From contig NZ_FOVH01000004.1 of assembly GCF_900115095.1 (NCBI RefSeq), forward strand, positions 352,127 to 416,126: a DNA stretch of 64,000 nt, written 5' to 3'. The notes below the pieces were generated by a model. It saw nothing but the letters and a program-made list of their open reading frames with translations, had not been told where the DNA came from and made no database searches. This document shows, in pieces, positions 17,027 to 25,311 of the stretch (position 1 is the stretch's first letter; each line of letters begins with the position of its first letter). A program made the translations under genes and the position numbers. This stretch comes from Actinomadura madurae (GTDB lineage: Bacteria; Actinomycetota; Actinomycetes; Streptosporangiales; Streptosporangiaceae).

Positions 17027-18999
17027 CCACGGCCCGGTTGATCGTCCTGGACCATGGCGTCGCCCTGCTGGGCGCGGCGCTGTGGTTCGGAGCCGGCGTC
17101 GCGGCGGCCCTCCGGCGTCACCGGCTCGGATTCGGACTGCTCATCGCAGCCGTCCTGGTCACGCTCACCCGAGGCGCCACCGTGTCGATCCTGGCCGGCC
17201 GGGGCTGGTGGTTCGTCGAGGAAAAGGTGCTGCTGGGCCTTCCGTTGCTCGGCGTCGCCGGGGTGGCCGCGGTGCTCATCGCGGGGCCGCGGCTGCGGAC
17301 GGCGCGAAGGACGGCGGGCGAGCGCCTGCCGGCGAGCTGCGTCGTCGCGCTGCTCACCGCCGCGTACGCCGCGCTGGCCGGTCTCGTGGTGACCTTCCTC
17401 GCCGGGTACCCCCTCACCTGGTCGACCGCGCTGATCACGGTCTCGCTCGTGGCGGCCGGCGCCGTGCTGACCGCCCGCGTCGTGGCGGCGGACGGCGAGG
17501 AGGTGCGCGGGGAGACCGACCGTCATCCAGCTCTCACCCGACGGCGGTTCCTCATCACCGCCGTCGGAACCGGAGTCGTGGGAGCCGGTGGCACAGGCGT
17601 CGGCCTGCTGTTCAGACCCCCCGGCTCCGCGATCACCGGCGACGGCCCGGCCCACGCATCCGGCTCCCGTCCGGCACTGTCGGTGGCCGATCTGCGCGGC
17701 CTCGGGAGCCCGTCTCCCGGCGGTGCCAGGCACCGGCACGTGCTCACCGCGAAGACGGCGACCGTACGACTGGCGTCCGGACGTGAGATCGACGCGTGGA
17801 CGTACAACGGCCAGGTACCGGGCCCGGCGATCAGCGCCACCGAGGGTGATGTGGTCGAGGTGACGCTGCGCAACAGCGACATCGACGGCGGGGTCACACT
17901 GCACTGGCACGGCTACGACGTGCCGTGCGGTGAGGACGGTGTGCCGGACCTGACACAGCGTCCGGTGAGACCCGGTGAAGAGTTCGTCTACCGATTCCGC
18001 GCCGACCAGGCAGGCACCTACTGGTACCACACCCACGAGGCATCGGACCCCGGCGTGCGCAAGGGACTGTACGGGACGCTCGTCGTCACACCACGAGACG
18101 GACGGCGGGCGGATGAAAGCACCGGCCGGCAGCAGGTGGACCTCACGCTGCCCGTCCACACGTTCGCCGGTACGGTCGTCGTGGGGCACCAGGACGGGCG
18201 CACCGTACAGACCGCGGCACCTGGTACGACGGTACGGCTGCGGCTGATCAACACCGATTCGGATCCGCACCGGCTCGCGCTGGCCGGGACCCCGTTCCGG
18301 GTCGCGGCCGTCGACGGCCGCGACCTCCACCATCCCCAGCAGGTCCGCGACGTGAGCCTGCGGCTGCCCGCCGGCGGGCGCTACGACCTGGTGTTCGTCA
18401 TGCCGGCCACGACCGTCGCGCTGGTGCTCGACAACGACCGCGACACCGGCGTGCGGCTGCACCCGGACGGCGACGCAGAGCGCGAGCCCCGGGTCGAGGA
18501 CACCTCCGACTGGCCCGAACTCGACCTCCTGCGCTACGGAACGCCTGCGCGCGCCCCGTTCGATCCAGACGCCGCTGACCGGCACTTCACCCTCGTCCTG
18601 GACCGCGCCGTGGCAATGGTCGACGGCGGGCCGGCCTACGCGCAGACGGTCAACGGGCGGGGGCACCCATCGATCCCGGACCTGCTCGTCGCGGAAGGCG
18701 ATGTCGTCCGGTTCACGGTCGTCAACCGAAGCCTGGACACTCACCCCTGGCATCTGCACGGCCATCCCGTGCTGATCCTGTCCAGGGACGGGACGCCCTC
18801 ATCCGGCAGTCCACTGTGGATGGACACGTTCGAGGTGCGGGCGGGAGAGGTCTGGGAGGTGGCCTTCGAAGCCACCAACCCCGGGATCTGGATGAATCAC
18901 TGCCACAACCTGCCCCACGCCGAGCAGGGAATGATGCTGCGCGTCTCCTACGAGGGAGTCACCACGCCCTTCGGAGACGCGCACGCCGGTCATGGATAG
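17023..18999 (+). CDS. Membrane-anchored multicopper oxidase with internal Tat motif
   Basis: 658 residues from GTG 17023. Residues 1-150 hold about four membrane helices. Then TRRRFLITAV (Arg173-Arg175) followed by a hydrophobic glycine-rich stretch is a classic twin-arginine motif, but internal. Two cupredoxin-type domains follow with all copper ligand groups: HWHG (294-297), HTH (336-338), HPWHLHGH (574-581) and HCHNLPHAEQGM (626-637), so all three copper types should be bound. Activity: oxidation of phenols or metal ions with reduction of O2 to water, on the outer face of the membrane. The unusual part is the extra N-terminal membrane domain. Confidence 0.9.
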   Translation: MTTARLIVLDHGVALLGAALWFGAGVAAALRRHRLGFGLLIAAVLVTLTRGATVSILAGRGWWFVEEKVLLGLPLLGVAGVAAVLIAGPRLRTARRTAGERLPASCVVALLTAAYAALAGLVVTFLAGYPLTWSTALITVSLVAAGAVLTARVVAADGEEVRGETDRHPALTRRRFLITAVGTGVVGAGGTGVGLLFRPPGSAITGDGPAHASGSRPALSVADLRGLGSPSPGGARHRHVLTAKTATVRLASGREIDAWTYNGQVPGPAISATEGDVVEVTLRNSDIDGGVTLHWHGYDVPCGEDGVPDLTQRPVRPGEEFVYRFRADQAGTYWYHTHEASDPGVRKGLYGTLVVTPRDGRRADESTGRQQVDLTLPVHTFAGTVVVGHQDGRTVQTAAPGTTVRLRLINTDSDPHRLALAGTPFRVAAVDGRDLHHPQQVRDVSLRLPAGGRYDLVFVMPATTVALVLDNDRDTGVRLHPDGDAEREPRVEDTSDWPELDLLRYGTPARAPFDPDAADRHFTLVLDRAVAMVDGGPAYAQTVNGRGHPSIPDLLVAEGDVVRFTVVNRSLDTHPWHLHGHPVLILSRDGTPSSGSPLWMDTFEVRAGEVWEVAFEATNPGIWMNHCHNLPHAEQGMMLRVSYEGVTTPFGDAHAGHG

Positions 19000-19267
19000 C
19001 ACCCGGCCGCAGGCAGGTCGCCCGCCCAACGTGATCGTGATCGGCACGGGACCGGTCGGGCGGACGATCGCCGAGCGGGTTCGTTCGGCCGGGCCGACCG
19101 CGACGGCCGTGGAAAGGCGGACCCGATCATCGGCAGATGCTCGCGCCGTTGCGTCCGACGAGCGAAGTCCGTGGGAGCCGCGCCCGCGTGGTGGGCGATG
19201 TCCCGCCGCGAGGATCGGCCCGGAGGTGCTCTCCGTCATCCGGCAGGAACGGCTCCTTCCGCGATGA
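18992..19267 (+). pseudogene. Truncated copy of a flavoprotein N-terminus
   Basis: Open frame of 91 codons overlapping the oxidase stop. Residues 13-43 (PNVIVIGTGPVGRTIAERV then RSAGPTATAVER) copy the FAD-binding N-terminus of the oxidoreductase at 9223. At the DNA level 19028-19115 matches 9253-9341 at roughly 90% by eye. Similarity ends abruptly after GTGGAA, and the rest of the frame is arginine-rich and unlike the parent. A relic of a second disulfide-reductase-like gene. Confidence 0.7.
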
Positions 19268-19290
19268 GGGCCTCGACGGCTCGGACAGCA
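19236..19290 (-). pseudogene. C-terminal remnant of a CaiB/BaiF CoA-transferase
   Basis: On the minus strand the bases code VEALIAEGAVPAG followed by TGA. The intact CoA-transferase at 44285 ends IDGLIAEGAVHAG followed by TGA, and the DNA of the two tails is closely similar over about 45 bases including a 22-base identical run. Only the last ~18 codons are recognisable. Confidence 0.55.
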
Positions 19291-19828
19291 CGGCGAGCTG
19301 CAGTCGGTGGCGATGGCCGACCGGTTCGCCTCGCTCGCCGACAACGCGCAGGCGTTCATGTCGTCGCTGCGGCGGGCGATCGACTTCTCCGACGGCGATG
19401 TCGGAGGGGTCATCGCCTACAAGGAAAGCTCATCGACTACATCAACCGGTTCATCGCCGACCTCGCCAACTCCGGCGCCGACATCGCGAGGCCGCTGGAC
19501 GAGGTGGAGGCGCGAGGCAACGAACGGCTGCTCGGCCTGGCGGCACGGCCGGAGGCCTCCGAAGCCGTCCCCGACGGGGCGGACGCCGCCGAGGCGTTCG
19601 GCCGCGCCGAGGCCGGCGCGCCGGAGTCGTGGCGCAACCGGTGGCGAGGGCTCCGGGACTGGTTCGTCTCCGGCGGGCCGGACCGCCCGTCGCAGGCGCG
19701 GCTGCTGCGCCGGCCGGCGGTGACGGCGATCGAGCAGCACGAGACCGCGATGCACCGGCTGTGGCGGGCGGCGGCGAGGTGCGCGATGACCGAGGTCGAC
19801 ATACCGCGGGGCGATCGGTTTTCCAACC
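19289..19828 (+). pseudogene. Degraded DUF2397 (TIGR02677) gene, type II Wadjet JetA-like remnant
   Basis: The piece starts HGELQSVAMADRFASLADNA and continues FMSSLRRAIDFSDGDVGGVI-AYK; after AAGGA a missing base shifts the frame, and the second frame continues KLIDYINRFIADLANSGADI, then NERLLGLAARPEASEAVPDG, ESWRNRWRGLRDWFVSGG and RPSQARLLRRPAVTAI. It then jumps to TAMHRLWRAA, losing a stretch expected between, and ends. DUF2397 is, from family knowledge, the JetA subunit of type II Wadjet anti-plasmid systems. The start of the gene and all partner genes (DUF2398, the SMC-like ATPase, DUF2399) are absent here, so it is dead. Confidence 0.65.
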
Positions 19829-19846
19829 GGCTCGACGGTTCGGGTG

Positions 19847-22045
19847 TTAGAGCATGGTCTCGATGGTGATGGGCAGCTCGCGGATGCGGCGGCCGGTGGC
19901 GTGGAAGACGGCGTTGGCGATCGCGGGGGCGATGCCGACTTGGACGACTTCGCCGAGTCCTTTGACGCTGATGGGGTCTGCGTAGTCGTCGCGGCCTTCG
20001 AGGAAGATCGCGTTCAGATCACGTACGTCGGCGTTGACGGGGACGAGGTAGTCGGCGAGGTCGGCATTGGTGATCCGGCCGTCGCGGTGGTCGGTGGTGG
20101 TGTGTTCGAGCAGGGCCGTGCCGATGCCGCCGACCATGCCGCCGATGGCCTGGCTGTGGGCCAGCCGTGGGTTGATGATCCGGCCGGCGTCGTAGACGCC
20201 GAGCATGCGGCGGATACGGATCACGCCGAGGCTTTGGTCGACGCCTACCTCCGCGAAGACCGCACCGTAGGCGTATGCGGATCGGGTTTCCTCGGTCGGC
20301 GGCGCGAACAGGCCGGGGGCCTCCAGCCGGGCGCGGCCGTTGCGGGCGAGAAGTGCCCGGTAGCTGTCGTCGCGGCGCGGGTCGCTCTCGAGATGGAGCC
20401 TGCCGCGGGTTGCCACCACGTCACCGGGATCGGCCCCGTGGAGGGGCGAGGCGGGGTCGTTGACGGCGAGCTCGATGGCCGACCGCCGGACGCGGCGCGC
20501 GCCGTCGTGGACCGCCGAGCCGACGCTGGCCATGGTCGTCGACGCGCCGTGGGGCGGAGTCACCGGCATGTCGGAGTCGCCGAGTTGAAAGGTCACTTCG
20601 TCGGTGCTGAGGCCGAGTTCGTCGGCGGCGACCTGGGTCATGGAGGTGTAGGTTCCCGGTCCCATGTCGCTGGTGGCGGCTTGGACCAGTGCGGTCCCGT
20701 CGACGTTGAGGCGGACCGAGGCCCGTGCGGTCGTGCGTGCGGTGTTGTAGACCGCCGCCGCCATGCCGGTGCCGACGAGCCAGTCGCCGGCCCGGGTGGA
20801 TCCGGGTTCGCGATCGCGGTCGTTCCAGCCGAACTCACGCGCTCCGACGGTGTAGCACTCCTGGAGGCGGCGGGTGGAGAACGGCAGCTCCGAGGACGGG
20901 TCCGCGTCCGGCTCGTTGCGTCGTCGCAGCTCGATCGGGTCGATGCCGAGCCGGTGGGCCACCTCGTCCATCGCGGTCTCGAGGACGTGGACCGCGCTGA
21001 CGTACCCGGGGCCGCGCATGTAGGTCGGGGTGTTCACGTCCAGCGGGACGGTCCGGTAGGCCTGCTGGACGTTGGGGGTGCTGTAAAGCATCCGGCCGGG
21101 GGTCATCACTGCTTCGGTGAAGGTCTCGTAGGAGGAGGTCTCGGCGCGGATGTCATGGATCGTGGCGGTGAGGCGTCCATTGCGCTGGGCCCCCAGCCGG
21201 AGGCGGTATTCGTACGCCGGCCGGAAGCCGGTGCCGAAGTACAGCTGGCGGCGGGCCATCACGAGTTTGACGGGCCGGCCGGTCTCGCGGGCGGCGAGCG
21301 CGGCCACGGTCACGTGCGGCCAGCAGCGCAGGGCGCTGCCGAAGGCGCCACCGACGTACGGCGAGATGACGCGGACATCGGTTCGAGGTATGCCGAAGAC
21401 CGTGGCGAGTTCGAGTTGCGTGCCGTCGCCGACCCACTGGGTCTTGTCCATGACGGTGAGGCGGCCGCGCTCCCAGCGGGCGATGGTGGCATGCGGCTCC
21501 ATCGGGTTGTGGTGGTTTCGGGCCAGGTTGTACGTCAGGTCAAGCTGTATCGGCGCCGATTCCAGAGCGGCCTCAGCCTCGCCGCGGGCGTAGGTGGACG
21601 GCTCGTCGGCGGGCGCCGTGCTCAGATCGGTGGACGGCTGTTCAACCTTGTAGGTGACGTCGATCAGGTGTGCCGCGTGCTGGGCGATCTCCAAGGACTG
21701 GGCGACGACGACGGCGACCGGCTGACCGAAGAAGTGCACCTGGTCGTCCTGGAACACGCGCAGGCGCACGCCGGGCGGGTTGTACGAGCCGTCGGTGTTG
21801 TCCTCGTATGGCAGCGTGGGCGCGTTGCGGTGGCTGAGCACGCTCAGCACACCGGCCTCGGCCTCCGCGGCCGCGGAGTCGATAGCGGTGATCCGGCCGC
21901 GGCCGATACTGCTGTCGACCATCACCGCGTACGCGACGTCGTCGATGCCGTGGTCGGCCGCGTACGTCGCCCGGCCGGTGACCTTGAGGCGGCCTTCGAC
22001 ACGCTTGTGTGCGCGGCCGACGGCCACCTCGGCCTGGTGACTCAT
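19847..22045 (-). CDS. paoC: Molybdopterin-binding subunit of aldehyde oxidoreductase (PaoC-like)
   Basis: 732 residues, the same length as I recall for E. coli PaoC. Starts at ATG 22045, overlapping the FAD-subunit stop (ATGA) behind GGGAGAA. Features: GRLKVTGRATYAADH near the N-terminus, FFGQPVAVVVAQS, NPMEPHATIARWERG, YVGGAFGSALRCWPH, YMRGPGY, TSDMGPGTYTSMTQ, and VKGLGEVVQVG near the C-terminus, where the catalytic glutamate of xanthine-oxidase-family enzymes sits. Catalyses hydroxylation of aldehydes (or related substrates) to acids at a Mo-cytosine or Mo-pterin cofactor, in complex with the next two proteins. No XdhC-like maturation gene is nearby. Confidence 0.88.
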   Translation of the reverse strand: MSHQAEVAVGRAHKRVEGRLKVTGRATYAADHGIDDVAYAVMVDSSIGRGRITAIDSAAAEAEAGVLSVLSHRNAPTLPYEDNTDGSYNPPGVRLRVFQDDQVHFFGQPVAVVVAQSLEIAQHAAHLIDVTYKVEQPSTDLSTAPADEPSTYARGEAEAALESAPIQLDLTYNLARNHHNPMEPHATIARWERGRLTVMDKTQWVGDGTQLELATVFGIPRTDVRVISPYVGGAFGSALRCWPHVTVAALAARETGRPVKLVMARRQLYFGTGFRPAYEYRLRLGAQRNGRLTATIHDIRAETSSYETFTEAVMTPGRMLYSTPNVQQAYRTVPLDVNTPTYMRGPGYVSAVHVLETAMDEVAHRLGIDPIELRRRNEPDADPSSELPFSTRRLQECYTVGAREFGWNDRDREPGSTRAGDWLVGTGMAAAVYNTARTTARASVRLNVDGTALVQAATSDMGPGTYTSMTQVAADELGLSTDEVTFQLGDSDMPVTPPHGASTTMASVGSAVHDGARRVRRSAIELAVNDPASPLHGADPGDVVATRGRLHLESDPRRDDSYRALLARNGRARLEAPGLFAPPTEETRSAYAYGAVFAEVGVDQSLGVIRIRRMLGVYDAGRIINPRLAHSQAIGGMVGGIGTALLEHTTTDHRDGRITNADLADYLVPVNADVRDLNAIFLEGRDDYADPISVKGLGEVVQVGIAPAIANAVFHATGRRIRELPITIETML

Positions 22046-23022
22046 CACTGTTCTCCCACGACTCGCAACTGACGCTCGACCGTGCGCTGGAGCAGGTCGA
22101 CCTTGAAGGCGTTGTGTTCGAGGGGTTCGGCACCGTCGGCGGCATGTTCGGCCGCGGTGCGCCACAGGTCGGGTGACGGCCGCCGCCCGACCAGCCGCCG
22201 CTCCACCGCGCGAAGCCGCCACGGCACGGTGCCGACTCCGCCGGCGGCGACCTTCGCCGTCCGGATCAGGCCGTCGCTGATCGAAAGCGCGACGGCGGCA
22301 GAGGTCAGTGCGAACTCGTAGCTCTGCCGGTCCCGGACCTTGAGGTAGCCCGACCGCAGCGGCCGGGGCTGGGCGGGGATCTCCACCGCGGTGATCAGTT
22401 CTGCGTCCCGCAGTGCGTGTTCCCGTTCGGGCGTGCTTCCCGGCTTGACGAGGAAATCGGCGAAGGCCACCTGGCGGCGTCCGCGCACGTGTCGAAGGTG
22501 AACCACGGCGTCCAGTGCGGCGAAGGCCACGGCGAGGTCGGAAGGGTGGGTGGCCACGCAGGCCGCGGAGGTTCCCAGGATCGCGTGGGCGCGGTTGTCG
22601 CCCTCGCGAGCGGCGCATCCGGAACCCGGCTCGCGCTTGTTGCAGGGCGCCGAGCGGTCTCGGAAGTATGTGCACCGGGTTCGCTGCATGATGTTGCCGC
22701 CGATGGTGGCCATGTTCCGCAGTTGGGCCGAAGCGCTCAGTTCGAGGGCCTCCGAGACCATCGGGAAAGACGTTCGGACGCCAGGATCGGCGGCGACGTC
22801 GGCCATCGTCGCCAGCGCGCCGATGCGCATGCCCCCGCGGGGGGTGGGCGTGATGGCGCGCATCGGTAGCGCGCTGATGTCGATCAACGCCTCGGGACGT
22901 TCGACCTCCTCGCGCATCAGGTCGACCAAGGTCGTGCCCCCGGCGATGAAGCGTCCGCCGCGGTCCGCCGCGGCGACGGCAGCGGACTGACTGTCGACCT
23001 TCAGGTACGAGAACGGGTACAT
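22045..23022 (-). CDS. paoB: FAD-binding subunit of aldehyde oxidoreductase with extra Fe-S cysteines (PaoB-like)
   Basis: 325 residues. FAD motifs FIAGGTTLVDLM and ATIGGNIMQRTRC. After the latter comes an inserted cysteine group: Cys117 (RTRCTYF), Cys127 (APCNKR), Cys136 (GSGCAAR) and a later Cys in SAACVATHPSD. In E. coli PaoB the equivalent loop binds a [4Fe-4S] cluster, so this subunit probably carries one too. ATG 23022 has GGGAG well placed; a GTG at 23028 overlapping the previous stop is an alternative start adding two residues. Confidence 0.87.
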   Translation of the reverse strand: MYPFSYLKVDSQSAAVAAADRGGRFIAGGTTLVDLMREEVERPEALIDISALPMRAITPTPRGGMRIGALATMADVAADPGVRTSFPMVSEALELSASAQLRNMATIGGNIMQRTRCTYFRDRSAPCNKREPGSGCAAREGDNRAHAILGTSAACVATHPSDLAVAFAALDAVVHLRHVRGRRQVAFADFLVKPGSTPEREHALRDAELITAVEIPAQPRPLRSGYLKVRDRQSYEFALTSAAVALSISDGLIRTAKVAAGGVGTVPWRLRAVERRLVGRRPSPDLWRTAAEHAADGAEPLEHNAFKVDLLQRTVERQLRVVGEQ

Positions 23023-23024
23023 CG

Positions 23025-23633
23025 TCACGCTCCCTCGGCCCCAGCGGCTTGCTGCACCGCTTGGACGATGTTGACGTAGCAGCCGCAGCGGCAGATGTTT
23101 CCGCTCATCCACTCCCGGATCTCCTCCGCGGAGCCCGCGTGCCCTTCACGAATGCAACCGATGCCGGACATGATCTGCCCTGGTGTGCAGTAGCCGCACT
23201 GGAAGGCGTCCTGGTCGATGAACGCCTGCTGGAGCGGATGGAGATCACCGTCGCCGGTGACCAGGCCCTCCACGGTGGTGATCTCGGCGTCCCGCAGTCG
23301 AACCGCCAGGGTGAGGCAGGCATTGACGCGTGCGCCGTTCACCAGCACCGTGCAGGCACCGCAGGCGCCCGCGTCGCATCCCTTCTTGGTGCCGGTGAGG
23401 TCGAGCCGCTCGCGCAGCAGGTCCAGCAGCGAGGTGCGATTGTCGACCTCGATATTCTGGAGTACTCCGTTGACCTTCAGCGCGACTCTGCTGGTAGGCC
23501 CTGCGTGAGTGCAGCCGGGGCTGCCGGGCTCACCGACCCGAAAGCAAGAATGCCCACTGCCGCGGTCCTCGCCGCCATGAACGTTATGTCGAGACAACGG
23601 CCTATCAGCGTGATGTGTGTCGTCAGCGGACAT
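23025..23633 (-). CDS. paoA: [2Fe-2S] subunit of aldehyde oxidoreductase (PaoA-like)
   Basis: 202 residues from ATG 23633 (AAGGAAG upstream; another ATG 21 bases earlier is possible). N-terminal plant-type ferredoxin motif GCDAGACGACTVLVNG with a later Cys in VNAC, and C-terminal helical domain motif QCGYCTPGQI and GNICRCGCY, giving two [2Fe-2S] clusters that relay electrons from molybdenum to FAD. About 65 residues precede the ferredoxin domain, His- and Gly-rich with one Cys; no Tat twin-arginine leader is visible although E. coli PaoA has one, so this complex is probably cytosolic. First gene of the leftward set. Confidence 0.87.
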   Translation of the reverse strand: MSADDTHHADRPLSRHNVHGGEDRGSGHSCFRVGEPGSPGCTHAGPTSRVALKVNGVLQNIEVDNRTSLLDLLRERLDLTGTKKGCDAGACGACTVLVNGARVNACLTLAVRLRDAEITTVEGLVTGDGDLHPLQQAFIDQDAFQCGYCTPGQIMSGIGCIREGHAGSAEEIREWMSGNICRCGCYVNIVQAVQQAAGAEGA

Positions 23634-23689
23634 GTGAGTCTTCCTTCTCGGCATAGGCCGGCGCCGGGTTCGTGGTCCGAGCGAGCAGG

Positions 23690-24400
23690 TCAGCCGATGC
23701 CGGACGCTTCGGTGCGGGCGCGTGTGAATGTGTCGAGCATCGCCGCGAGCTCTGCGGGACGGCTGAGGGCGGGGCAGTGGCCGCTCGCGATCTCGTCGGG
23801 GACGATTCCGAGTCGCTCACGTACAAGTCGGCGCTGGAATGCTGCGGGGAATAGCCGGTCCTCGGTGCAGAGGACGTATCGCGTTGGCGTGGTCGGATAG
23901 GTGTCGAGGGGCCAGGGCTCGTAATAGGCGGAGCTGGAGGGCGGGGGCGGTTCCCTATTCGACACCTGGTCGGCCAGATGCTCGGGCACGTCGTGGAAGT
24001 AGCTCACGTATGGGTCGGAGGAACCGGTGAGGCCACCGTCTTCGGCGGCCTGGATTCGGACGGCCTCCGGATGTCCCGTGTTGCCCCACCAGTCGGCCGG
24101 CGGCTCGCCGGGCCGGGGGATCATGGCGGTGACGTAGATGAGTCCGGCGGTGGGAAGGCGTTCGGCGACCAGAGGTGCGGTGAACCCGCCGAACGAATGC
24201 GCGACGACGAAGAGCTCGTCTTGTACGTCGATTGTGTTGACGACGGCGTCGGCGTAGTCGTGTAACGTCGCCGAATCGTCGCCGGTCCACAGTGTGGGGG
24301 CCGCAGTGGTGTGTCCGAGGGATCGGAGTTCGGCTTCTACGAGGTGCCAAAACCATCCTCCGCCGACGCCGGCGCCGTGGATGAGCACGAATGTACTCAC
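23690..24400 (-). CDS. Alpha/beta hydrolase (esterase EstC/salicylate-esterase type)
   Basis: 236 residues from GTG 24400 behind AGAGGAA. Starts FVLIHGAGVGGGWFW (oxyanion loop); nucleophile elbow VAHSFGGFTAP (Ser), acid in CTEDRLFP and histidine in SGHCPALSRP complete the triad. Small cap, usual length for the family. Substrate unknown; co-directional with a second hydrolase, an exporter and the aldehyde oxidoreductase. Confidence 0.85.
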   Translation of the reverse strand: MSTFVLIHGAGVGGGWFWHLVEAELRSLGHTTAAPTLWTGDDSATLHDYADAVVNTIDVQDELFVVAHSFGGFTAPLVAERLPTAGLIYVTAMIPRPGEPPADWWGNTGHPEAVRIQAAEDGGLTGSSDPYVSYFHDVPEHLADQVSNREPPPPSSSAYYEPWPLDTYPTTPTRYVLCTEDRLFPAAFQRRLVRERLGIVPDEIASGHCPALSRPAELAAMLDTFTRARTEASGIG

Positions 24401-24450
24401 GGCTCGTTTCCTCTCTTGCTGCGGTGAGATCGATAGAACGCCATCCGAGT

Positions 24451-25311
24451 TCAGCCTTGTTCGGTGTGCTCGACGATCGCCGCGACGGCCAGGTCCCAGA
24501 GTTCTCGTGGCGGTTGTTGATGCCCGGCGCCGGGGAGGGAGACCAGCTGCGCGCCTGGGATCTCGGCGGCGAGGGCTCGGCCATGCTCGAGCGGTAGCAT
24601 CGGGTCGGCGGTGCCGTGCAGGACCAGGGTCGGGACGGTGATCTGGTCGAGCCGGGCGCCGGTCGGGGCGTCGTCGTCGAGGACGAAGTGGTTGGTCATC
24701 GAGGCGGCCATGTCCCGGGTTCGATCGACCTCCTGGGCGGCGAGTCGCCGGACGTGCGGCTCGTCGAACCCGAGGCTTCCCGCGTACGGCCGTTCGGCCT
24801 CGGCCCGATAGGCCACCACTGCGTCACGGTCGGTCCAGTCGGGCCCGGGTCCGGGGTCGGTGAACGTGGCCATCACCTGCGGACTCGGCGGTGGGAGCCG
24901 ACGATCGTGCTCGGCCGGGACGGCGGGGCTGGTCGAGGCCAGGCACAAGGTGCTCACCCGTTCGGGGTGTTCGAGGGCGATGCGCTGGGCGATGCCGCCT
25001 CCCATCGACAGCCCGACCAGGTGTGCCCGACTCACTCCCAGAGCGTCCAGGATTCGCAGCGGGTCGGTGGTCAGATCGTGGGCGGTGTACGACGGCCGGC
25101 CAGGCGGTGAGCCGGTCGACCGGCCGGTGTCGCGGTGGTCGTAGCGCACGACGTGGCGACCCGCCTTGGCGAGGCGACCACAGAAGTCGTCCTCCCACCA
25201 GATCATCGACTGTGCTCCACCTGCGATCAACAACACGGTCGGATCGGCTGGGTCGCCGAACGCCTCGTAGCACAGCTCTATCCCGTCGATCGTCAGGATC
25301 TGTTCGGTCAT
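24451..25311 (-). CDS. Alpha/beta hydrolase
   Basis: 286 residues. LLIAGGAQSMIWW replaces the usual His-Gly oxyanion loop, DHRDTGRST is the conserved strand-turn, VGLSMGGGIAQ carries the nucleophilic serine, LHGTADPMLPLEHG the acid and PGAGHQQPPRELWD the histidine. The AGG form of the oxyanion loop occurs in a large actinobacterial subgroup often annotated as aclacinomycin-methylesterase-like. ATG at 25311 overlaps the MFS gene stop by 4 bases and lacks a strong ribosome site, so it relies on coupled translation. Confidence 0.85.
   Translation of the reverse strand: MTEQILTIDGIELCYEAFGDPADPTVLLIAGGAQSMIWWEDDFCGRLAKAGRHVVRYDHRDTGRSTGSPPGRPSYTAHDLTTDPLRILDALGVSRAHLVGLSMGGGIAQRIALEHPERVSTLCLASTSPAVPAEHDRRLPPPSPQVMATFTDPGPGPDWTDRDAVVAYRAEAERPYAGSLGFDEPHVRRLAAQEVDRTRDMAASMTNHFVLDDDAPTGARLDQITVPTLVLHGTADPMLPLEHGRALAAEIPGAQLVSLPGAGHQQPPRELWDLAVAAIVEHTEQG

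Noticed and set aside
19289..19828. An active Wadjet system
   Set aside because: Only one broken gene piece is present; no DUF2398, SMC-like ATPase or DUF2399 gene is in the window.
19844..22072. A 742-codon open frame on the plus strand across the PaoC gene
   Set aside because: It is the antisense shadow of a clear molybdoenzyme gene; composition is Gly/Val/Asp-rich with no recognisable domain.
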